Positions 26,816-40,300 of a DNA stretch of 64,000 nucleotides are shown here, in pieces. The translations under genes and the position numbers were made by a program. The notes under the pieces were generated by a model. The model saw only the letters and a program-made list of their open reading frames with translations. It was not told where the DNA came from and made no database searches. The DNA is from Sycobia sp. Sy_11 (lineage: Eukaryota; Arthropoda; Insecta; Hymenoptera; Epichrysomallidae). Position 1 is the stretch's first letter; every line of letters begins with the position of its first letter. The DNA lies in NCBI GenBank assembly GCA_018907035.1, contig JACCIC010000018.1:1-64000 (forward strand), read 5' to 3'.

Positions 26816-28610
26816 TAAAAAATTAGACAAATGTGTATCTTTAGAGGGGTTATCTCCTTGTTGTCCTCCCTGTTCATGGCATTTCTGAACTCGCATAAAT
26901 GCTAGTCTCAGCCTCGGTGATCTTTGCCGATCCAACGTCGAGATCATGATTTTTAATGTGCGATTTATCTTCTTCACCGGGTTCGCATGAGAGTGATATG
27001 GCGGCGGGGTAATATGTATCACCCTGTATTCTGCTAGCAATCCCTTTAGGTGCTTATTGTCGATTTTTTTTCCATAGTCCAGCAGTAAGTAGTCCGGTGT
27101 TCCCATCGGTCTATATGGCGAGGATATATTTATTTTGTGTTTTGCTGGCTGGACATTCTATAAAATCTGCTGCTATTACGCACCAGGGCTCTTCTACAAT
27201 ACGATCTCCTATCACTCCCTGTGTACCCTGTTGGGAGACTTTGTACTACTGGCACTGCTGAGACTGGCATATATACTCGATTACATCAGATCAGAGGCCC
27301 TTCCAGTAGTATTCTAACACTATCCGGGCATAGTTCTTTTCTATTACTACATGTCCGGTTATCACGTCGTTATGCGTGTCGTGTAATACCCTCTGCCCTT
27401 GTGAGGCAGGAACCACCTGCTTCCATTTACTACTTCCTTCCGTAAACACCCCGTCGATTACGCACTAATCCTTATACTTCACCACGAGTTTCCTCACATG
27501 CTCGATCATGTGCAAATAGCACTCATCTTCTGGTTCCTTAAAACCCGCGACATCCAATGTTGAAATGGCAGGTCTCCAGCTCAGTTCCTTAGAATTCTTC
27601 ATCCATTTGAGAGCGCTAACTCAGTGATCCATGTGAAGTGATATACTTCGAATTACATTCGCATTTTTTTGATCGGCCATATTAGGGCCAATCCTTACTT
27701 TTTCAAGACAGTGTAATTTTTCTATGCAGCTCGTAAGACGCGGCTTACGTAAACAATAGAGTGTTTCCCGTCTTTTATCTCCTGGGTTAATATCGCTTGA
27801 TGGCGTAATGGCTTGCGCCCGTCTGCACGGTAAACGGTTTCATTCCGGCCGCAACAGCACGGGTGCTTCTATCAGGACTTATTTTAATTCTTTGAATGCT
27901 CCCTGCTGATCTTCCCCCTACTTCAATATGTGCTACTACAATGTATGCTTTTCAACAGTCGGGCTAGCAGCACAGTGATGTGCAATTCGTTGGGAATGAA
28001 GCGCGAATACCAGGCCACCATCCCGAGGAAGGATCCTAGCTGCTCTAAATTCCGCGGGATGGAAACTAAACTACAGGCGTCACCTATACTGGGGGTAATC
28101 GGGCCGTAACCCTTGCTGTAGAGTAGAAACCTGAGATAGGTGATCTGCGCAGAATAGAAGTTGCATTTTTCTCTGTTGATTGATAGCTTTACTCCCAGCA
28201 ACCTCCAAAGCATCTTTTCCAACCAGTTCAAATGCTCTTGATATTCTTCCGTAGTCAGGATCATGTAGGCGAATATCAAAGGTTCAAACTCCGGTTCGAA
28301 TAAATTGTTTACTAACCGCTGGAATATCATTGATGTGCTTGTCAGGATAAAAGGCATCCGTGTGACCTGGAACAATCCTGAGCCTGGGACGTAAAAAGCC
28401 ATGTTCAGCTTGTTTCTTTCGGCCATGGGTATTATATAAATCAATAAGTATCGGACCTTCAGCAATTTCTCCAGAATTGAGTCCATCTTTGCTATTGAAT
28501 AGGCATCATTCCGGGTTACGGCATTGAGCTCTCGATAGTTAATATAGAATCCATATGTCCCATTCGCCTTTTTCATAATTGGTGGTAATTTTATCACAAC
28601 TTCCCCATCC
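26813..28610 (-). pseudogene. Ty3/gypsy retrotransposon pol remnant
   Basis: Read on the minus strand, a reverse transcriptase region (28,597-27,923) is followed by a degraded stretch with an integrase zinc-finger-like block (about 27,400-27,180) and an integrase core piece (27,106-26,813), the usual Ty3/gypsy order. Diagnostic blocks include INYRELNAVTRNDAYS, the VPGSGLFQVTRMPF block, GSFLGMVAWYSRFIP, EYYWKGL and ITPPPYHSHANPV. It cannot be active. The segment holding the first catalytic Asp is missing after KVRYL, the Tyr-x-Asp-Asp box is deleted between FAYMIL and TTEEYQEHL, and stops interrupt the integrase part. No LTRs were found. Sequence to about 28,860 may be further degraded upstream pol or gag. 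Confidence 0.85.
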
Positions 28611-28860
28611 TTGGCGGCGGACCACGGCCTCTTATTTAGGTCTGTTGGTCAATCTCGTCTACCCTGCGTGCCTTCTCCATGCGCTGGTGGGGGCGGTATG
28701 CGACTCGGGTTGTCGCGGAAGTCCCCAGTACCTCAACTTTCGCCCTTAAAACTTCCTTCATACGTAACCCTCCTACTCGGTACTGATGTTAGTATTCTGG
28801 TAAAGCAAAACAACAGTAAAAGGAAGCAAAAAAAAGACAAGCCCTTCCCAGTTTGTTTCT

Positions 28861-31164
28861 GATTTCTTTTTGTTTGTATACCGGTGTGCGCTTAAGTAAC
28901 TATTGGGCTTATAGGGGCAGGTGGTTAGGTTTAGGATGATCTTAACTCCCAATAATAAATTTCACAATATTATGTTGATTATAGTCAATATTTCCATAAT
29001 AAAGCAGCGAGAATGTTTTCTACTCAATAACAAGTCAAAATATATAGCAAAAGATAAATCTATTGAACCCATTTTATAAATTTATGTAAAATCAAATAAA
29101 TGAAGTACAAAATTATTTTGAGTAGTGACACATGCTTTGTGAAACATTTATTACTCTTTTATGTATTTTCCGTGCTTTTTACCTGTTTTCGGGGTTTATG
29201 AGTGAGAAAAATCGAAAATAGAATTAATAATTAACATATTCGTAAGTACACCTCGGGATATAAATTATGAGCCATAGCACGTTTTTGTGGCTACAACATA
29301 GCATTAGATTCTGGCTATACAAGATAAGGTTTGGATACTGGTAGCGTGTCATAGGAGTTGAAAGTTTATCGTAAGGGCCGGAAAAAATTCTAAGCGGGCA
29401 ATTAATTCTATTTCTGTGCCACATATAGAAATTTGTAATAAAATTAAGCATTTATTATTTTGATATCGATTTTTCGATAATTTTTACCTGTTTTCGGGAT
29501 TTAAGTATGAGAAAAATGGAAAATGGATAAACTACCCCTAGCCTATTCGCCAGCACACCTCGGGCTAAAAATTATGAACCTTAGCATTTTTTTTATAGCT
29601 ATAATAGAATTTGAGTTATACGAGGTGCAAGCTAGTTTGTCAGATGTTCATGGGGATCTGGCCGTGGCTATCAATTTTTTTACTTGGTAATTATTAGTTA
29701 AATTAGCTAAATTATTTAAATATTAGTTAAATTAGCTAATTATTAGGTAAAATTAGCTAAAAATTATTGCATAGTTTTTCTTTAATTCTATAAATACTAA
29801 CGCTATAAAAAAAACAACAAAAAACATATATTCCTATGTATTTTGATACGCTGAATACGAATATGATATTTAAAATAGTAGTAGATTCGATTATCATGGT
29901 GAGAACTTTGCAGATCACTTATATTGGAATTAAGTATAATCTCAGAGATGTTGCAAATTACAGCTAACGGAGATTGCAATGAAAATTCTTACAAAACTGA
30001 TAAAAAATAGTGCGTTGATGATTTTACAAAATACAACAAAGAAATATTCTATATTACTTTTTTATATAATAAATTGTTTGTAAAAAAAACCCATCCACAT
30101 AGTAGGTTCAACAATAATTTCCTGAAATTATTGTCAATGTATGAAATATGAAAAAATAAAAAAATTTGTCATTAAATCATTTATTTTACTTTTTTATTTT
30201 TATTAAGATTTCTTTATTTTTCTGTGGAAACACTTACAATTTAATATGATTTGAATGTTTGGAATAACCGCCAATTTAATTAAGGAAGCCAAATGTACAT
30301 TAACTACTTGTTTTGATTGTATTTGTTGGTTTTGAAGTTAGACGAATATGTATAAAATGTAAGGAAAGTTTCACATAATTCCATTGCGTCTATTTTTAAG
30401 TTTTTAGGAATCATCTCTTGTATTAAAATTAGAACAATAACTCTGTAACAAAATATATTTCCATAATTTATAATATCTGAAACGCAATGTAGGTGCGGTG
30501 TCTTAATTTTGTAAATAGTTTATATTTCTAATAAACAAAGCTTCAATTTCCATTATATAAAATTAATACAATTCGCATGTCTATTTATACATGAATACTT
30601 TTACACAATAGAAATATTTATTTATTTAGTTAAGAAAAATTACGTGACAATTTTTTTATCATCACAGCGAATACTTATGACGAAGTCAAATGTAATGATA
30701 ACAATTTTACATTTTGTAGTTGATTACTTATAGAATAAGGCAAACATTTGCCACTTTTATGCGTAAGATCTACATTGAGTATACATGTACAATTTTCATA
30801 TTATTCTCAAATTTTGATAATAATGATATTCTGTTTTGACCAATGACTTGTTTAACATGTTAAAGGAACGTTATAAAGATATAAAAAATATATGAACATA
30901 AAACTTATGTTTCAACTATCGGATGATGTCAAAATTGTAAACTTTCTTACGCTGAAAAAAAAATTGATTAACAAAAGAACTTAATATATGCTGCATAATT
31001 AATTATCTTTGTTCTTACTGTAGTTATACGCGCTTAAATATATTTCAATGAAGTTATTTAGAACTGTATATAAATTAATATAAAGAGTATGAGTGATTGT
31101 GTTATCTAATATTAAGATATAAGATAAGTTTGTACGTTATAAAAATAATTATAAATTGTATACA
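28861..31164. other. AT-rich intergenic DNA with a diverged tandem duplication
   Basis: No gene seen. The only structure noted is the tandem duplication at 29,147-29,640. The rest is low-complexity AT-rich DNA. Confidence 0.5.
29147..29640. repeat. Diverged direct repeat, period about 305 bases
   Basis: Sequence from about 29,147 recurs from about 29,451. Matching blocks are CATTTATTA, TTTTTACCTGTTTTCGGG (29,176 and 29,481), a GAGAAAAAT.GAAAAT block, CACCTCGGG, and AAATTATGA..C.TAGCA. Differences of roughly one base in five to six indicate an old duplication or two copies of one repeat. Confidence 0.6.
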
Positions 31165-31660
31165 AGGCTGTGAAATGTTTTTTATAATTTATGGGACCAT
31201 ACACTTGAGATTTACTTTTGGAACGCCTTCTTTATATAAATTTGTACGAGATTGTTTAGAGAAAACTTTGCCTCATTCGGTAACCATTATTTAAAATGCA
31301 TAAAAATATTCCATGCTTGTCTGGAACGAATGCATCTAGCATACTAGCTATGTTAAAAATAATGTGGAATTGAAAACCAATGACTACCCAAATGAAAACA
31401 GTTTTACCAACTTGGCAAAGGAATTGATGCAAACGACACCCCTGCTGCTGAAAAATTTCTAGGAGCCACGATTGGTTGCGAAACTAGTAGCTGAAAAATT
31501 TTAGTTTCTTTTTATTCTTACATTGTCTTAACCGGTGAAAATAAGGCCGAAATTGTACGGAACAATTTAAGAATATTGGATGAAACAGGCGCTGTAGTTA
31601 CTTCATTAACTTTTGATGAACTGCAGTCTCATTTCTGTATATGTAAAATTTTTGTTTAAA
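31165..31660 (+). pseudogene. Decayed P-element-like (THAP9-type) transposase fragment
   Basis: Two short coding blocks lie in the right order and strand. The first (about 31,190-31,292) reads IHLRFTFGTPSLYKFVRD then KTLPHSVTI, resembling the LHFYSPKAY..VR...LPHPSTI block of P-element transposases. The second (about 31,535-31,650) reads GENKAEIVRNNL, ILDETGAVV and SLTFDELQ, resembling the segment leading to the first catalytic Asp (SLTCDG in relatives). Stops and frame breaks separate them. No termini were identified, and the assignment is from motif memory. Confidence 0.5.
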
Positions 31661-34600
31661 ATTTATCTGTAGATATAATATAATTATTTTTAAGGAGAAA
31701 ATTGCGATAAATTTTAAACAAACCAAACCGTTATATTTCTAAAAATTTATTTATCGATGAGATGTCGATCGTTCGAAGTCTTTTTTATAACTGAAAACTC
31801 GCTCTGCACCTCTATACATAAACTCGCTCGAGCTGATGGTTTTCCTCTCCTTCAATTTTTTCAAGTTCGGAAAACTTTTACATTGCATTAGAAGGTATTT
31901 TGTAAATTGCATAAAAGAAACTATATCAAGCGAAGTATTAACGCTTTTACATATTTTCAATTCTACTTTCCATTTTAATATAACTCGCAGTATTTGATCA
32001 AAATAGAGTCAAAATTGTTTATAATCGAACTTGAATGATAAAATACGATTTATCGTTACTATAGATTAATACAATAACTTGTATATAACTCAAATAATGT
32101 ATTTTCAATATACTTTTACACTTTCTTATTCGATCTAAACAATGAAAAAAATGGATTTAGCCGTAAAAATTATTAATATTATGTCTAGAAGTCCATCAAT
32201 TTTTATTTGAATTCTTTGTCTGTATAAATAATTCTTAGAATTACGCGCTCGTACTTGAATAGCAAAGTAAACATACGTCGAAGGTTTTCAATTAATTTGT
32301 TCATAATTACATTTTAAATATTCTAAGCGACTTCAAATTTGAATAAAAATTATTTCGTCTTCAAATTTTGACAAAGCAAACGAACAAAGTTTTAAACTTG
32401 TTTATTCAAATTTTATCAGATAGCATAATACATAAAAATACATTTGTGAAAAAATATACCTACTTAATATTTGTAAATTAACGTCCAGCTGATTCTTCGG
32501 CATTTTACGAAATTACTATTTATTTATAAGAGATAGTAAATGTCGTAGAAAGCATCACAACGCAGATACTTTTTTAAATGTTCGGATCGTGTAAACTTGT
32601 TAGCAAAAAGCGCAGAATGGATTCGATAATAGACGCTTAATTATAATTGAATTGTTAATTTGTTATACGAAACTTGACTTTGTTAGTCATTTAAAATGGT
32701 GAATTTTAAAATTAAACTAATATACAAATAAATATATTAATAAGACTCTTTAAATTTGTGATAAACTTTACTATAACGCTTTCTCTATTACTCCTTTTTA
32801 TTTACATTATTATAAAGTGAAACAAGAAGTTCGCTTCTCATCTTCAATGGTTAGTTTCTATAAATGTTATTAATAAATGAAAAAACAGTTATTTGTGAAA
32901 CATCTTTCTTAACTTACGATTTTAATGAAGCAAATCGCATTTAATTAATAATTATATTATTTATTTGAAATATTTTTTGATTCGTGTATGAAGTTGACAG
33001 ATAATAGCAGAAAACGAAAACAAGTTTATTTGCAACGTTAATGCGTTATTTGTAAAATTTTGCATCATATTCTTATTTCTAAAAGCCACTCTTAAATGAA
33101 TCTACTATCAGAAAAAGGGCTAAAGGCTCTTTTTTAAAATGTCTCTGTTGATTGGACTGCATAACTCGTCAATTCGTCGTTGTTTTGATGCCCCGCAAGA
33201 GAAGGAAAAATTCTGAAATCTATTTTTTTTTTAGATTCCGTGATAAGTCCCGTATATGTGTAAGACAAGGGAATTTAATCCTCGTTGTACGCCGTGATAA
33301 TATAACGTGAGTAGCAGATGAAATTATTTATTTAAACATAACGTACATCTAATTACTATAGAATATTTATATTAGAGTAATTAATATTGCGTAGATACAA
33401 TTATTAACATAATTTCTTATATTACAACCATTGATAGATTAACATCAAACATATATTTTTGAAAATAAATAAGAACTGTGGAATACGAACTTTATAAATT
33501 ATTTTTTCAGAATTATATGGAAAAAAACTAATTGATAAAATCAAGAGGTGAAAGTTTCAAATACGAGGAAAAATGAAGAAAATATTATAATTAAGATGAA
33601 TCCTAAGCAAATTATAATTTCAACTATGAAGAAGCTGAGTAAAGTAATAATTCTTAAACTATAACTACTTTCTCTTCATTTTGTCCCCCTTTGATAAGAT
33701 TTTTATTCTAAGTGTATTAGCATTAACTTAATGAAACACAGTTTTCGTAACTATAACCATTTCATTTTATAGAACTGTTCATGAGTGTCAAAATACAATT
33801 ATTACGAAAAACAATTCAACAAGTGTACATAGTATAAATTCAAGCCGCATAATCCCAAGGAGGAATATAATATTTCAGATACGTGACGTAAAGTTTTCGC
33901 TCCGGATATACTTATTAAGTCTATTAGACGGAAGTTTTTCTGGCTTACAAAGTAAAATTTGACAAGGTTTCAAGTTCTGAAATGCGCATTAAAATCGTCG
34001 ACATTTGTTTGTCATGCGACATAAGTAAAATGTTTAATTATCCCTACATAATCAATTGGCCGATAAAATATAAGCCATTCTCTATTCGCAATATTACCTT
34101 TAATTTCGGTCTCTGTTGTGTATTTCAAATAAGCCGATTATGGGGTCACATTATTAGCTCCTTACCGGTTATCAATGGCTCTCTTTCAAACGTACGATGG
34201 TTTGAAAAAAGAAATCAAACGAAATCTTGAAGATTTTGAACTTCATCGGTAATTTAAACATAAAATGAATCAATTTAAAATTGATTATGAAGTATGTAAG
34301 AACCACTATAAAAGGCAATAAATATTTTTTTTTTTATTAAAAATACAATTTGAAGATTATCGATTTTATTGAATAGTTAGAATAATTAAAAAGCCTGTTC
34401 CAATACACATATCGGAATATAATATGGTGGATTGGAACGATTACACACGTCCTCAGTCGAGTGTAATCAAATAGTATAAATATTATTTCTAAAATTTAAT
34501 CTTTGATACTTCGTTATTTTAAAAAATTAGTTTTTCAATGCTCTTTCGCAAGTTCAGTTGAAGTATCGCATTAATTTTGAAAGCCAACAATTATCGAGAA

Positions 34601-34910
34601 ATTGTATTTTTATTATTAAACAAAAAATTGGTTTAACTATATCGTCAACTTATACGTACACGTAACCATCATCGTTTTACTACAGTGGCGTTTTCAACAA
34701 TAATATTATTCTATGTAACTTTTCGAATTAAGAAGTGATATACCGACACATTAATGCATCTAGCGCGTAATTAAAATAATACAATTAATGAACAGAGTAT
34801 AATAAATCGTGCATGAAATCCCTTACAAATAATAAATTCCGAAAACTTCATCACTGTCTAAAGTTTCGTTAAAAATAATATTAATTTATGAGGCCTTGAT
34901 GATTGTGAGG
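31661..34910. other. AT-rich intergenic DNA upstream of the protease-homologue gene
   Basis: No coding exon or clear repeat is visible. Short open frames (31,751-31,960 minus; 33,982-34,230 plus) have AT-biased composition and no recognised domain. Confidence 0.5.
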
Positions 34911-34918
34911 TATAAAAG
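34911..34918 (+). promoter_or_regulatory. TATA box of the serine-protease-homologue gene
   Basis: TATAAAAG lies 57 bases before the start codon at 34,968. A TTCAACA sequence about 30 bases downstream (near 34,945) sits where an initiator would be expected. This gives a very short 5' UTR and suggests a strongly regulated, perhaps tissue-specific gene. Confidence 0.75.
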
Positions 34919-34967
34919 TCGTGTATCTCTTCATTTTTACGTTTTTCAACACTCATAAACATCAATT

Positions 34968-37263
34968 ATGTATTTCAAAGCGAGTGTTTGTGTATTTCTT
35001 CTCAGCGTATTGTTAAGTAAGTTCTTTATGCCCAATTTATCTTGTAAAAAGCATTAACTTGATGAGTTTTTTTTATCTATAAAATAAATCGAACTAATCA
35101 ATTGAATTACTGGAACTTTAAAGAAAGTCGAATTTAAGCATAAACTTTTGATTTAAGATCTATTAAATAATAATACATAATGCTATAATTAATATTAAAA
35201 ATATAAATCAAAGTATTATAAAAATATTATATTATAAAAACCTAATAATGGTAATAGGAATATATAAATAAAATGAAGAGCAATATATTACTTACTAAAA
35301 TTTATGGTTTAGTGATGAGAATCAAAGACTTAGCCTCGTCGTTCTTTTTAAATTCATTTGGCGTTCCTCAGGGTTCCCATTTGAATCTCCTCTTATTTAA
35401 AACATATGCGTAAATTATTCAAACGTGCAATTGAACCTTTCATAGAAATCGAATATATTTAGGACTTTTAACTTTTATATAATCAAAAATGAATACTCTA
35501 ACTAGAATTTCCATTTCTGATCTACATAAAACTTTCAGTAAATGATTTGCATTTATCAAACATATATTGATCTTATTAATTCAATGGCTCACAAAATTTG
35601 GTTGGCCTTATTAGAAGGATAGCATCTGTTTTTACGAATAACTTATAAATCCTTAGACAATTGAATTTTTAATAACACCTTTGTTGACCAATGGTATTGT
35701 AATTTAGACACATAATCAAATAAATTTAGCTTATTAAGGCCTATAATGGTTCGATCCTTAAAGCGAAGAACTGGTAATTCGGTGATCCATCTTCGCGTAC
35801 CGATATCGGCCGATTGACAAAAAAAAGCATCACTACAAAAATTTGCATGTACTTTATTTATAAATACGTTTTATCCGTTCATGCTTCGCTCACCTCTTGC
35901 TCTGTATCACACATACATTGCGCAGGGCTTGCTGGGGATCTCAGACCTTCTTGCTTACCTTTACTGCTCATACTATGAAGGTATCGATATTTCGCTGTGA
36001 GATATAAACGAAATTGTAATTAATACTTCCGAAATCGATATATATCTTTAATTTTTCCGTTTCTGATACCGAATGTATAGCATAAAACAAAAATTTTTAA
36101 ATAAAAAACCAAATAGCTTTTTGAAGAAATGTATTTTTTTAATTTTTGGCCAATAAAATGTTGGAATATTTACTTAATTTATGTTTTAATTTATTGAAAG
36201 TATTGGAATTTATAAATTTAGATTATACAGGATTCGAAATTAAGAATTCTTTGTAAATGTAGAAAGTTTTCAACATGTTAGAGAACAATACCTAAAATCG
36301 GTATCTTAAAAAAACATATATGAAACCTGTACTTATTTTCCATAAGTTCAATTGTGATACTGCGATCCTGTTTTATTGAGATTAATACATAATACAACGA
36401 AATTGTGATTGTAATATTAATAAAAAGGATCGATTCTTTATTCTTTATTGATATTTTATATAAACAAACCACTCAGTTATAATTAGTATTTTTCTTCAGT
36501 TGAAAAAAAGCAACGTTGATGGAATATAAATTATGAGTAATTGCATCAAAATATAATAAATTTCTCAGAAAATTATGTAATATGATAATTAATAAAGCTA
36601 AGATAGAGTAGAATAAATGTATCAAATAATAAATTAAATATTAATTATTCGTTTTTATTTAAATTGTATCGATGCAATCAATTTATTCCGTTCGTGTACT
36701 TCTGTATTTCAATTATTCTCATTATCATAATTGTTTTCTACATTATGAGGAAACGCCACTTATAAAATAAAAAAATTACAAAATAAAAAAAATATTTGAA
36801 ATAAGTTCTAAATATTCCATGTAAAAAGTATCTTTTCTATAATAAGTAGACATTATTACTTAAAATTTGAGAGATTTAAAACTAATTCACTGATGTATTT
36901 AATTTGAGAGATCTTTGTTGCACACACATTTTTTTTTTTTTATTAGATTCAGTAACTGTACTTCTATCCATTATATGTATAATTTCGTTCGATTGGAATG
37001 CAATTTAGCGATGTAGTAAATATTTGAAATTTTGAAATACTAATTTTAAATTAGAATAAGCGAGACCTACGATGGATCGATCGCTAGAGCAAAGAACTGA
37101 TAATTTGGTGGTGCGGGTGCAATTGCCGGTCTCGGCTGATTAACACAAGCGTCACGATAAAGGCTTGCATGTGCTTTGTTTATAAACATGTCGTATAGAC
37201 TTTCGTCCCTGTTTAGCACTAATATTTGGGAGCATCAATAGAGTGACGTTAAATAAAAAAAAA

Positions 37264-37303
<40 letters not shown>

Positions 37304-40300
37304 TTTAAACAGACGATGTAACAGTATGCTTTACCTAAACAAAGTTTAGAATTTGAAAAATATTATTATTCATTCGTTAGTATTGTAGTTCTAAACTATA
37401 TACATATACTTCACATAATAATCGCAGATATATATTTATTCAGCTGTGGATGCGTTAAATATTCAAAAGAGGCTGAGGGGTTCACATAGAAATATTATCA
37501 ACATTGATCAAGCAAGACATCATGGATCGTTGTATATCAATAATCGATACAGGAGTGCTGCTACTCTGATTAAGGATGATATTCTGCTCACTGCAGCTCA
37601 TCATGTCGATGACGTAGTGCAAATGTCCCCGTATGAAATAATTGCTGTAGTGCTACTTGGAGCTTCCACTTTAAGCGGTGGGATTACATTTCCTGTTAAA
37701 AGAATTTCACATCATATAGGATTCGATAGATCCTCTCCATATGCTTTACCAGATGATATTGCTGTAATTCACGTATGTACACTTTCCTCCGTCCAATAGT
37801 TGACAACCTCCATGTTTATGCTTATATGATTCCGAGCTATCTGAAATGCAATTGATCATTATTCAAGATTTTTTTGTACAAAATCATAATTTCTATATTT
37901 AATGACTGTTGATCATTGTATGAGTTAAATTAATACAGCTGACAAACTGCAAAAAATGAGACATGATGCATTACACAATTAAGTACTTATACTTTACGAT
38001 TGCAATGTTAAGTGTCGAATAAGGAAACAGGATTAATTTATATTTTAAATTCACTTTATTGATAACGAAACAATATTTAACAATATTATGCTTTAAAAAG
38101 ATGTACAATCGAATCTTCGCACGTACGCAAAGCGCTCTTACCTCAACGCTGGTCAGCGAACGCAATAGATCGCAACCCGAAACAATGCGAGAAACATGAT
38201 TGCGTTGCTATGGTATTTTTTTTTTAAACAATTTTCATTTATTTTGAATTTATTATTTATAGAGATATTTACTCATATCAGCATACAGAAATACACATAT
38301 AAAAAGTCATGCAATAATATATATATTCATAGATACATTCATATTATAATATTTAATAAACTTTAAAACGGCTGAAAAACAAAGATTTTCTTTCTTTTCC
38401 TTAATTCTAATTTTATATAAAAATTTGAATCTTTTTTTTTTATTTTAAATTAGAAACCTTTAAATTTACGTTTTGCTCGCAGCCTAATTTAACACCAATA
38501 TCCTTGAAGTGCGAATTATGGCATTCGCCATCAAGGAGTTACTCCACGATGCATTATAATGTCTTAAAATATAACACCTTTCTAATATTTGGCTTGACGG
38601 ACACGATGATTCTTGGGAATGCCGTGCACATAGAGCTACGTAAACTTAAATTTGCAGTTTGATTTTATATTATTAAAGTATAATCGAAAATTTTATTTTT
38701 CTATTAACTTTGTTTTTTAGCTTACATTACTTTATATTTTATTTAAAAAACTTTCAAGAATTACATCCTAAACATTAAGCATGGTATTTTATATCAATAG
38801 CAAAAATTTGAATTTGATCAAACGAACATTATAATTCCCTTTAGCTTAACGAACCAGTCAGAGGATATCATTTCATTGAACCAGTTCGCATGGTTCCAGA
38901 AAATGCAATACTACCTGAAATATTAAGCGTTTATATTACTGGATACGGATTGCCTAGTTTCCGGCTTCCATCGCCTGTCTTGCTTCAAATTGATATGATT
39001 ACAGCGCCTTTAAGAGAATGTCAAGATTTATTTCGCTACGGTACACTTAAAGAATATACTTTATGTGCTTTTCCTCATGTTGACCACGGATGTACAATTG
39101 TAAGTATAAAAACACTTGCCCTTCTTTTACTCTAGCCTCAGTACTCAATTATCAGAATGTTGTCGTATAAAGACATATATACTATATATCTACCAATATG
39201 CTAACAGAAAAAAGAGACTTAAATTGATAAAGCTTCATTTTTTTCAATTAGTTTATTTTGATACGGATGCCGATACGAAACGACTGCATATCCTCGTTTC
39301 ATTTCAGCGAGAAACTTCCCACATGTGGGAATTACACACTTTGCGCACTTGTAACATATATCATTATGCCGACAATCGTGTGTAAATTTTGAGCATCTCA
39401 ACCATTTAAGGCGTTGAAATGAAAAAAAGAAACTTAAATAGTTTCACAATTGTTTTATTTACCAATTGCAGTTTTGCTTGTTAAGCCACATTTTCAAGGT
39501 TTATTACAGAGTGACAAAGTGCAAAAATAATACAATTATATATAACATAATGACACACAGGTAGAGCGGTTTGATATTTGAACGTTATGAGGGAATGGGG
39601 GAGGGGAGAAGATTCAGTATACCCTAAGAGTCATTAAAATTTTGCAATTTTTAGTAACAGAGAAGTAATAAAATTTTTCAAATCGTTGATAATATTTTTA
39701 TCATTATTTTTCGCTTTAGTGATTTCTAGAATTTCTCAGGAATCTAATTTTCTACATTTTCTATTATTGCGTAGTAATCTGACATTTTTCAGAGTTAATA
39801 TTATATTAACAATAAACCATTCACTGTAGATCAAAAACTGATCAATCTAACTCTGTTGTTTAGGAAGTTTTATATACAATCTCAGGCAAGAAATTGATAG
39901 AAAAAGTGAATTGATAATATCGAAATTTTCAAAATTCTGGACAAAAATTAAAAGAAAAATATTCTATCTCTTTTAACTGTTTTAGAAATAGTTATAGTTA
40001 AAATGCAAAAAGCAGCAATTTAGCTTATAGCTATTATTATGCGGAAGCATTATTGTCAGAAATACAACTAATAAATTTCTTTAATTTTTAATGGTTGACA
40101 AAGTCGCAAAGACACGTCAAAATACGTTGATTTTTGTACAATCTTTTACGAACAGCTTAGGATAAAAGTCAGAAATTACTTATAAAATTTTCATAGGATA
40201 ATCGTTGAATTGAATTGATGAAGTGGATGAAAAAAATTGAATCAATAAGATTGCAAAATCTGCTAATTAAATGAAATTAAATTATAATCCTATATTTATA

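Noticed and set aside
35750..35770. tRNA gene suggested by a GGTTCGATCC B box
   Set aside because: No A box at proper spacing and no cloverleaf; better explained as part of the interspersed repeat.
38483..38640. Exon-like frame in the protease-homologue intron 2 with an acceptor (CTCGCAG) and a possible donor (GTAAAC)
   Set aside because: It would insert unrelated residues between DDIAVIH and LNEPV, which join perfectly as an S1 domain, and the donor would leave a frameshift.
39219..39401. Cys-containing minus-strand frame resembling a zinc finger
   Set aside because: Cys and His spacing does not fit a C2H2 or CCHC pattern, and the frame lies in a host intron.
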